Below the pieces are notes generated by a model, which saw only the letters and a list, made by a program, of their open reading frames with translations, had not been told where the DNA came from and made no database searches. Shown here piece after piece: positions 1 to 5,434 of a DNA stretch of 6,040 nt. The first letter of the stretch is position 1. Each line of letters starts with the position of its first letter. This stretch comes from Lachnospiraceae bacterium UBA7027. Lineage in GTDB: Bacteria > Bacillota > Clostridia > Lachnospirales > Lachnospiraceae. The translations under genes were made by a program, and so were the position numbers. The stretch is taken from positions 1-6,040 of the forward strand of contig DLBG01000146.1 in assembly GCA_002494135.1 (NCBI GenBank), in the 5' to 3' direction.

Positions 1-1914
1 GGCGCCATGTCCTACGGCTCCATCTCCGAGGAAGCGCATGAGACGCTGGCAATCGCCATGAATCATCTGCACGGCAAATCCAACAGCGGGGAAGGCGGAG
101 AATCGGATGAACGCATCGCCTCTGCCGGTACCGCGAAGGACAGAAGTTCCGCCATCAAGCAGGTGGCAAGCGGCCGGTTTGGAGTGACCGAAAAATATCT
201 GGTCAGCGCCAGGGAAATCCAGATTAAAATGGCGCAAGGTGCAAAACCCGGGGAAGGAGGGCATCTTCCCGGAAAGAAGGTATATCCCTGGATTGCGAAG
301 ACCAGGCATTCCACGCCGGGTGTGTCCCTCATTTCCCCGCCTCCTCATCATGATATTTATTCGATTGAGGATTTGGCGCAGTTAATTTATGACTTAAAGA
401 ATGCAAATAAAAATGCAAGAATCTCCGTAAAACTGGTTTCGGAAGCAGGTGTGGGAACCGTTGCGGCCGGTGTTGCCAAAGCGGGAGCACAGGTGATTCT
501 TATTTCCGGCTATGACGGCGGTACCGGCGCCGCACCCTTAAGTTCCATTCATAATGCGGGACTTCCATGGGAACTGGGACTTGCGGAAACGCATCAGACC
601 CTGGTGCAGAACGGACTGCGCAATCAGGTACGCATTGAAACCGACGGTAAGCTTATGAGCGGAAGGGATGTTGCGATTGCGGCAATTCTGGGTGCCGAGG
701 AGTTTGGATTCGCTACGGCTCCCCTGGTTACCATGGGCTGTGTCATGATGCGTGTCTGCCATCAGGATACCTGCCCCATGGGAATTGCAACCCAGAATCC
801 CGAGCTTCGGAAACGCTTTTCGGGAAAACCGGAATATGTGGAAAACTTCATGAAGTTTATTGCGGAAGAACTGCGGGAGTATATGGCGCTTCTCGGTGCA
901 AGAAGCATCGATGAACTTGTTGGCAGGACGGACCTTTTAAAGGTAAAACAAAATTGTGAACTGGATCTGGCCGGAATTCTTAAGGATATGTCAAAAGTGG
1001 ACCGTCACGAGTCCGTTTTCGATCCGGAGAGGGTGTACGATTTTAAACTCGAAGAGACCAAGGATGAAAAGATTCTGTTGGCGAGCAAAGAAATCAAAGA
1101 GTCATTAAAGAGCGGAAAAAAGAGCGTTACGGAAGTAAAAATTACCAACACGGACCGTACGTTCGGAACCCTGCTCGGAGCGGAGATTACGAGAAAGCAT
1201 CCGGAAGGACTGCCGGAAGATACCGTCACGGTATGCTGCGAAGGAGCCGGAGGACAGAGCTTCGGTGCATTTATCCCGAAGGGATTAACGCTGAAAATCA
1301 CCGGTGACAGCAACGATTATTTCGGCAAAGGCCTGTCCGGCGGAAAGCTGATCGTACATGCACCGAAGGGCGCAAAATACAATCCTTCCGAAAATATCAT
1401 CATCGGCAATGTTGCCCTTTACGGTGCGACCTCCGGTGAAGCATACATCGCCGGTATGGCAGGAGAACGCTTCTGTATCCGTAATTCCGGCGCCACTGCC
1501 GTTGCGGAAGGCGTAGGAGAACACGGCTGTGAATATATGACAGGCGGATGTGTACTGATTCTCGGACCTACCGGAAAGAATTTTGCGGCCGGTATGAGCG
1601 GCGGTGTGGCTTATGTTCTGGATGTGGAGAATCATCTGTACCGGAACTTAAATAAGCAGCTGGTAAAAATGGAAACGCCGGATAAAGAGGATCTGGACAG
1701 AATCCGTACCATGCTTAAGAAGCATGTGGAGAATACCGGATCCGAAAAAGCGCGCGGTATTCTTGAGGCATTTGAAGAATATGCGGGACATTTCAAAAAG
1801 GTCATCCCCGGAGATTACGAGAGAATGATGGCATGCATTGCCGCATACGAAGGACAGGGATACGAAACGGAGGAAGCCAAATTAAAGGCATTTAATGAGA
1901 TAGTCGGGCACTGA
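1..1914 (+). CDS. gltB: Glutamate synthase (NADPH) large subunit, C-terminal part; 5' end outside window
   Basis: The large (alpha) subunit of cytoplasmic glutamate synthase (GOGAT) transfers the glutamine amide nitrogen to 2-oxoglutarate. The reading frame is open from base 1, and Gly-Ala-Met-Ser-Tyr-Gly-Ser-Ile-Ser is an internal motif of the FMN domain, so the ATG at base 7 is not the real start. About 637 of the usual ~1500 residues are present; the N-terminal glutaminase domain and central domain lie upstream. Counting from the first visible codon, residues 1 to ~345 are the FMN-binding barrel, with the glycine-rich GGTGAAP at 173-179. The 3Fe-4S cysteines are C247, C253 and C258 in the standard C-x5-C-x4-C spacing. 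Residues ~380-600 form the glycine-repeat (GXGXG) beta-helix, followed by the usual short C-terminal helix and tail. No frameshift is seen. It is followed after 12 bases by gltD, its partner subunit. Confidence 0.97.
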   Translation, partial: GAMSYGSISEEAHETLAIAMNHLHGKSNSGEGGESDERIASAGTAKDRSSAIKQVASGRFGVTEKYLVSAREIQIKMAQGAKPGEGGHLPGKKVYPWIAKTRHSTPGVSLISPPPHHDIYSIEDLAQLIYDLKNANKNARISVKLVSEAGVGTVAAGVAKAGAQVILISGYDGGTGAAPLSSIHNAGLPWELGLAETHQTLVQNGLRNQVRIETDGKLMSGRDVAIAAILGAEEFGFATAPLVTMGCVMMRVCHQDTCPMGIATQNPELRKRFSGKPEYVENFMKFIAEELREYMALLGARSIDELVGRTDLLKVKQNCELDLAGILKDMSKVDRHESVFDPERVYDFKLEETKDEKILLASKEIKESLKSGKKSVTEVKITNTDRTFGTLLGAEITRKHPEGLPEDTVTVCCEGAGGQSFGAFIPKGLTLKITGDSNDYFGKGLSGGKLIVHAPKGAKYNPSENIIIGNVALYGATSGEAYIAGMAGERFCIRNSGATAVAEGVGEHGCEYMTGGCVLILGPTGKNFAAGMSGGVAYVLDVENHLYRNLNKQLVKMETPDKEDLDRIRTMLKKHVENTGSEKARGILEAFEEYAGHFKKVIPGDYERMMACIAAYEGQGYETEEAKLKAFNEIVGH

Positions 1915-1926
1915 TGGGAGGTTGAA

Positions 1927-3438
1927 ATGGGAAAAGCAACAGGATTTCTGGAATATAAAAGAGAAGACGGTCCGGTTGTTCCGCAACAGGAACGAACGAT
2001 GAATTTTGAGGAATTTCATAAAAGACTCCCGCTGGAGGAACAGCAAAAGCAGGCAGCGCGATGCATGGACTGCGGAGTTCCTTTCTGCCAGGCAGGATGC
2101 ATGCTTGCCGGAATGATGTCCGGCTGTCCTTTGCACAACCTGGTTCCGGAGCTGAATGATCTGGTGTATCGCGGATGCATGGAGCAGGCATATGAAAGAC
2201 TCTCCATCACCCATTCCTTCCCGGAATTTACCAGCAGGGTATGTCCCGCTCTTTGCGAGGCAGCATGTACCTGCGGACTGTACGCGGAACCGGTTTCCAC
2301 AAAGGAGAATGAAAAAGCCGTTATTGAATATGCATTTGAACACGGCCTGGTAAAGGAAGAGGCACCGGCGGTACGTACGGGCAAGAAGGTGGCGGTTGTC
2401 GGCAGCGGTCCATCCGGACTTGCGGCGGCACAGCTTTTAAACCGGCGCGGACATGAAGTTACGGTATTCGAAAGAAAGGACCGTGTCGGAGGATTGTTAC
2501 GGTACGGAATTCCGAATATGAAGCTTGATAAATCCGTTATAGACCGAAGAGTAAAAATGATGGAGGATGCAGGCATTACCTTTGTTGTAAGTACCGATAT
2601 CGGGAAAGAGGATTCCGTAACGGCAGACAAAAAAACGGTATCCGCACGGACACTTCAAAAAGAATACGATGCAGTAATCCTTGCCTGCGGCGCGTCCAAT
2701 CCGCGTGATATCAAGGCACCCGGAAGGGAAGCGGGAGGTATTTATTTTGCAGTGGATTTCTTAAGCCGGGTTACGAAGATTTTACTGGACAGTGATTTTA
2801 AGGATGTTCCTTATGATCTGGCGAAGGATAAAAATGTAATCGTAATCGGCGGCGGAGATACCGGAAACGACTGCGTCGGAACCAGTATCCGCCTTGGCGC
2901 AAAAAGCGTCACCCAGCTTGAAATGATGCCGAAACCGCCCGAAGAAAGACTTCCGGGCAATTCCTGGCCGGAGTGGCCGAGAGTCTTAAAAACGGATTAC
3001 GGTCAGGAGGAGGCAATCTGGAAATTCAAAGAGGATCCGAGAATCTATCAGACCACGGTAAAGGAATTTGTCAAAGACGAAAAGGGCGACTTAAAGGAAG
3101 TGGTTATCGTATCGTTACAATCCGAAAAGGATGAGGCAACCGGACGCATGAAGATGGTACCGGTTGAGGGAAGCGAAAAGACTCTTCCAGTAGAGCTTGT
3201 GCTGATTGCCGCAGGATTCCTCGGAAGTGAGAATTATGTGACCGAAGCGTTTGAAGTGGAAACGGACGGAAGAACAAACGTGAAAACCGAAAAAGGCAGT
3301 CATAAAAGCTCCGTCCCCGGCGTTTACACGGCCGGAGACATGCATATCGGACAAAGTCTTGTAGTTCGGGCCATTGCGGAGGGACGTGCCGTAGCGAAAG
3401 AAGTGGATGAGGACCTGATGGGTTATACGAATTTATAG
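1927..3438 (+). CDS. gltD: Glutamate synthase (NADPH) small subunit
   Basis: The beta subunit oxidises NADPH and passes electrons through FAD and 4Fe-4S clusters to GltB. At 503 residues it is slightly longer than common GltD proteins (about 470-495). The N-terminal iron-sulfur region has C46, C49, C54 and C58, then C67-Pro, and a second cysteine group C106, C110, C114. The first Rossmann motif, for FAD, is VGSGPSG at 158-164. The second, for NADPH, is GGGDTGND at 308-315. VYTAGD at 467-472 is the C-terminal FAD-contacting motif. The start is supported by GGGAGG at 1916-1921, five bases before the ATG. Compared with E. coli-type GltD, about nine residues are inserted between C58 and the Cys-Pro at 67-68; as I recall this is common in clostridial homologues. 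It forms an operon with gltB. The function is secure; physiological NADPH versus NADH preference cannot be read from the sequence. Confidence 0.97.
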   Translation: MGKATGFLEYKREDGPVVPQQERTMNFEEFHKRLPLEEQQKQAARCMDCGVPFCQAGCMLAGMMSGCPLHNLVPELNDLVYRGCMEQAYERLSITHSFPEFTSRVCPALCEAACTCGLYAEPVSTKENEKAVIEYAFEHGLVKEEAPAVRTGKKVAVVGSGPSGLAAAQLLNRRGHEVTVFERKDRVGGLLRYGIPNMKLDKSVIDRRVKMMEDAGITFVVSTDIGKEDSVTADKKTVSARTLQKEYDAVILACGASNPRDIKAPGREAGGIYFAVDFLSRVTKILLDSDFKDVPYDLAKDKNVIVIGGGDTGNDCVGTSIRLGAKSVTQLEMMPKPPEERLPGNSWPEWPRVLKTDYGQEEAIWKFKEDPRIYQTTVKEFVKDEKGDLKEVVIVSLQSEKDEATGRMKMVPVEGSEKTLPVELVLIAAGFLGSENYVTEAFEVETDGRTNVKTEKGSHKSSVPGVYTAGDMHIGQSLVVRAIAEGRAVAKEVDEDLMGYTNL

Positions 3439-3536
3439 TGACAACATCCGGGAATGTATGTTAGTCTAAAAAAGCCGTGGATATCCCGGCAGACAAAAGC
3501 AAATACCCGAAGGGTGAAGCATAAGAGGACGAAAAT
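3439..3536 (+). other. gltD to synthetase intergenic leader with possible RNA hairpins
   Basis: This 98-base gap has no U-tract terminator, so transcripts from gltBD probably read through. It can fold locally. ACAT/ATGT (3444-3447 with 3454-3457) closes a six-base loop CCGGGA. GCCG (3473-3476) pairs with CGGC (3487-3490) and GG/CC continues inside past one bulged T. GTCT (3464-3467) pairs with AGAC (3491-3494) around that hairpin. ACCC/GGGT (3505-3508 with 3512-3515) forms a small stem. CCGGGA at 3448-3453 is also complementary to TCCCGG at 3484-3489, so two exclusive folds are possible. The ribosome binding site AGAGGA at 3524-3529 lies seven bases before the next ATG. A regulatory role is conjecture; no convincing promoter was found. 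Confidence 0.35.
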
Positions 3537-4709
3537 ATGGATGCTTATGATTTAAGTGAAGTAATGAAATATATCGAGGAGGAAGATGCGAAATTTATTC
3601 GTCTTGCATTCCGGGACGCGTTCGGTGTGCAGAAGAATATTTCCGTTATGCCCGGACAACTGCCGCGCGCCTTTGAAGAAGGAATTCCCATCAATGCAAG
3701 GGAAATTGCCGGATTTGAAAATTGTCCGCACGGACTTTTGTATTTAAAGCCGGATGCATCGACTCTGACCGTTCTTCCCTGGAGACCCGACAGGGGAAAG
3801 GTTCTTCGTATGTTCTGCGATCTGTATACACCGCAGGGAATGCCGTTTGATCTGGACACCAGAACCATTCTGAAAAAGGCAATCGGGAAAGCGGACGAGG
3901 CCGGGATTGAGTTTCGTTTCGGTTCGGAAACGGAGTTTTATATTTTTAAAAAGGATGAAAACGGAAATCCCACGAAAGAACCCTATGACGAAGCGGGATA
4001 CATGGATATTGCGCCCCTGGACCGGTGCGAAAACATCCGCCGCGAGATTTCCCTTACCATAGAACGAATGGGACTTACACCGGAACGCTCCCATCATGAA
4101 CGCGGCCCCGGGCAGAATGAAATCGATTTTCATTTCGGAAAACCGTTAAAGGCTGCGGATCAGGAGATTACATATAAAATGGTTGTCAGTACGGTTGCGG
4201 ACCGTAGCGGTCTCGTTGCCGATTTTTCACCCATGCCTCTCGAAGACAAGCCCGGTAACGGATATCATATCAACATTTATGCGACGGACCGGGAAGGGAA
4301 TGACGTGGTGAAATATGTGGCAGCCGGCATCATGGAACGGATTCGCGATATTACCGTTTTCTTAAATCCGACGGATGCTTCTTATACACGATTCGGGAAT
4401 TCCACGGCTCCCGACAGGGTGAGCTGGTCCGATGAAGGGGATGCGGAACTAATGTATGTTGAACCTTACATGGGAAGAGTTCGTGCCGAGCTTCGTTCTC
4501 CCGATGCCTCCAGCAACCCCTATCTGGTTTATGCACTGCTGATTTATGCCGGACTTGAGGGAATTGAGAAAAAGCTTACGCTTCCGGAAACCATGAGTGA
4601 AGGTGTGATGCTTCCGAAATCAAGAAAGGAAGCGGCACGTTTTGCAAAAGAAAGCAGCTTTGTAAAAGAAGTCCTGCCCGTAGAAATTATAGAGGAATAT
4701 ACATTATAA
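3537..4709 (+). CDS. Divergent, short glutamine synthetase family protein (GSI-like)
   Basis: The fold is that of class I glutamine synthetase, which joins ammonia to glutamate using ATP. It is 390 residues against about 444 for B. subtilis GlnA. The beta-grasp N-terminal domain spans ~15-100 and the catalytic domain ~105-390. Visible metal-site residues are E131 and E133 (GSETEF), E188 (SHHE), E195 (GPGQNEIDF), H244 (GNGYH) and E318 (RAELRSPD). Glutamate-binding R285 and R320 are kept. Expected residues are missing: the DGSS motif with the ammonium-site Asp reads INAREIAGF (N53), the flexible loop with the catalytic Glu is FGNST (286-290), the NRSxxIR arginines are gone (299-311 have none), and the C-terminal ~40-50 residues are absent. 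The start is fixed by AGAGGA at 3524-3529 and an in-frame stop at 3522-3524. It lies downstream of gltBD and next to an ANTAR gene. It may be a sensor, a glutamate-amine ligase, or a weak synthetase; the family is sure, the activity is not. Confidence 0.9.
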   Translation: MDAYDLSEVMKYIEEEDAKFIRLAFRDAFGVQKNISVMPGQLPRAFEEGIPINAREIAGFENCPHGLLYLKPDASTLTVLPWRPDRGKVLRMFCDLYTPQGMPFDLDTRTILKKAIGKADEAGIEFRFGSETEFYIFKKDENGNPTKEPYDEAGYMDIAPLDRCENIRREISLTIERMGLTPERSHHERGPGQNEIDFHFGKPLKAADQEITYKMVVSTVADRSGLVADFSPMPLEDKPGNGYHINIYATDREGNDVVKYVAAGIMERIRDITVFLNPTDASYTRFGNSTAPDRVSWSDEGDAELMYVEPYMGRVRAELRSPDASSNPYLVYALLIYAGLEGIEKKLTLPETMSEGVMLPKSRKEAARFAKESSFVKEVLPVEIIEEYTL

Positions 4710-4712
4710 TCC

Positions 4713-5300
4713 ATGCCGGGAAACGTTCAGCGACGCAACAACATACTGGTTGTGTCGGGCTCTGATCAGTTCGATGCAAAGGTGCACAAGGCTCTTCCTG
4801 AGAAGGGTCTGGTTTTTGTTGACAAAAAAAAGACGGCGACGCTTGCAAGACGCTCCCTTTTGGAGAAAAGATATGACCTTGTGGTGATTAATGCGCCGTT
4901 ATCGGACGAGATGGGTTATGATCTGGCCATGGATATTGTGGAAGAATACGGATCCTCCGTGATTATTGCCACACCTCCGGAAATCTATGACGCAATCTGG
5001 GATTACGTGGCGGATTACGGCATTATGGTTATTTTAAAACCCCTGGATGATGACCACATTTCCAAAGGCGTCCGTTTCCTTCTTGCCACACAGGAACGAA
5101 TGCGTCTGTATGAAGAGAGGATGCAGAAGCTGGAAGATAAAATGGAGGAATTAAAACTGGTCAGCCAGGCAAAAATACTGTTAATGGAACAAAAGCATAT
5201 TTCCGAAAAAGAAGCACATCGCCTGATCGGGAAGGAAGCCATGGATCACGGTGTCAGCCGCAGAATGGTGGCAAGAAGTATCATAGACAGTTTCGGATGA
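4713..5300 (+). CDS. ANTAR-domain RNA-binding antiterminator with degenerate receiver domain (NitR-like)
   Basis: The layout is that of an ANTAR response regulator: receiver-like domain (~10-122), coiled-coil linker (~123-150) and ANTAR three-helix RNA-binding domain (~150-193). The ANTAR signature is visible as SQAKILLMEQ (151-160; A153, K154, L157, M158), A168, A176-M177 and V186-A187. ANTAR proteins bind paired small RNA hairpins and prevent transcription termination, often in nitrogen-metabolism operons. The receiver keeps T87 and K109-P110. The phospho-acceptor Asp is N60 (VVINAPL), and the acidic pair after strand 1 is replaced by S15-G16-S17, so phosphorylation control is unlikely. The ATG comes one codon after the preceding stop and in the same frame. 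The only Shine-Dalgarno-like site, AGAGGA at 4691-4696, is 16 bases away, so translation is probably coupled to the upstream gene. I recall NitR-type ANTAR proteins beside glnA and glutamate synthase genes in clostridia. Confidence 0.9.
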   Translation: MPGNVQRRNNILVVSGSDQFDAKVHKALPEKGLVFVDKKKTATLARRSLLEKRYDLVVINAPLSDEMGYDLAMDIVEEYGSSVIIATPPEIYDAIWDYVADYGIMVILKPLDDDHISKGVRFLLATQERMRLYEERMQKLEDKMEELKLVSQAKILLMEQKHISEKEAHRLIGKEAMDHGVSRRMVARSIIDSFG

Positions 5301-5303
5301 CGA

Positions 5304-5340
5304 TAAAACCGCAGAATCGGATTTGCGGTTTTTCTTTTTT
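5304..5340 (+). terminator. Rho-independent terminator ending the glutamate synthase unit
   Basis: A nine-base-pair stem, AAAACCGCA (5305-5313) with TGCGGTTTT (5324-5332), has a ten-base loop in which AAT/ATT can add three more pairs. A T-rich run interrupted by one C follows to 5340. It begins four bases after the ANTAR stop codon, so it ends the upstream transcription unit and separates it from the insertase gene. Confidence 0.92.
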
Positions 5341-5359
5341 CTCCGTTGCAAGAAAGAGG

Positions 5360-5388
5360 TGCACAATCCAGAGGGATTCGTGTATAAT
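5360..5388 (+). promoter_or_regulatory. Sigma-A-type promoter for the insertase gene
   Basis: A perfect TATAAT at 5383-5388 is preceded, with a 17-base spacer, by TGCACA at 5360-5365, which matches four of six bases of TTGACA. The placement fits a new transcription unit: 20 bases beyond the terminator tail and about 46 bases before the GTG start. The predicted transcript start is near 5395. I see no clear operator in the short leader. Confidence 0.65.
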
Positions 5389-5423
5389 TGCAACAGAATT
5401 ATTGAGTGAAAGATATCGTGATT

Positions 5424-5428
5424 GAGGT
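5424..5428 (+). promoter_or_regulatory. Ribosome binding site that selects the GTG start of the insertase gene
   Basis: GAGGT ends six bases before GTG at 5435. An in-frame TGA at 5423-5425 excludes any start further upstream. The next in-frame ATG, at 5495, would cut into the conserved N-terminal segment. The site therefore decides for the GTG. Confidence 0.75.
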
Positions 5429-5434
5429 TATAAA

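Noticed and set aside
7..9. ATG at base 7 as the start of the first gene
   Set aside because: It lies inside a conserved glutamate synthase motif, has no ribosome binding site in view, and the frame is open to the window edge.
2016..2630. Long open frame on the minus strand (204 codons) opposite gltD
   Set aside because: It lies wholly inside a clearly conserved gene on the other strand, its product resembles no family I recognise, and similar open antisense frames occur across all genes here. It is a shadow of gltD codon use.
3438..3467. Possible promoter GTGACA (3438-3443) before the synthetase gene
   Set aside because: The -35 matches five of six, but the only -10 at acceptable spacing (TAGTCT, 18 bases) is poor, and TATGTT at 3457-3462 is only 13 bases away.
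3444..3490. ANTAR-type paired hexaloop target in the synthetase leader
   Set aside because: Only one hexaloop (CCGGGA) is present. It has G at position 4 but not A at position 1, there is no second hexaloop hairpin, and no terminator overlaps it. It does not meet the known target pattern.
4705..4710. Perfect TATAAT just before the ANTAR start codon
   Set aside because: No -35-like hexamer at 16-18 bases upstream, and a transcript from it would start inside or after the ATG. It is formed by the last codons and stop of the synthetase gene.
5258..5317. Nine-base direct repeat CCGCAGAAT (5258-5266 and 5309-5317), the second copy being part of the terminator
   Set aside because: The first copy could in theory pair with the terminator's 3' arm, but it is in conserved ANTAR coding sequence and a nine-base match is plausible by chance.
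5301..5319. CGAT/ATCG pairing that could compete with the terminator
   Set aside because: Only four base pairs closing an eleven-base loop; far weaker than the nine-pair terminator stem, so not credible as an antiterminator.
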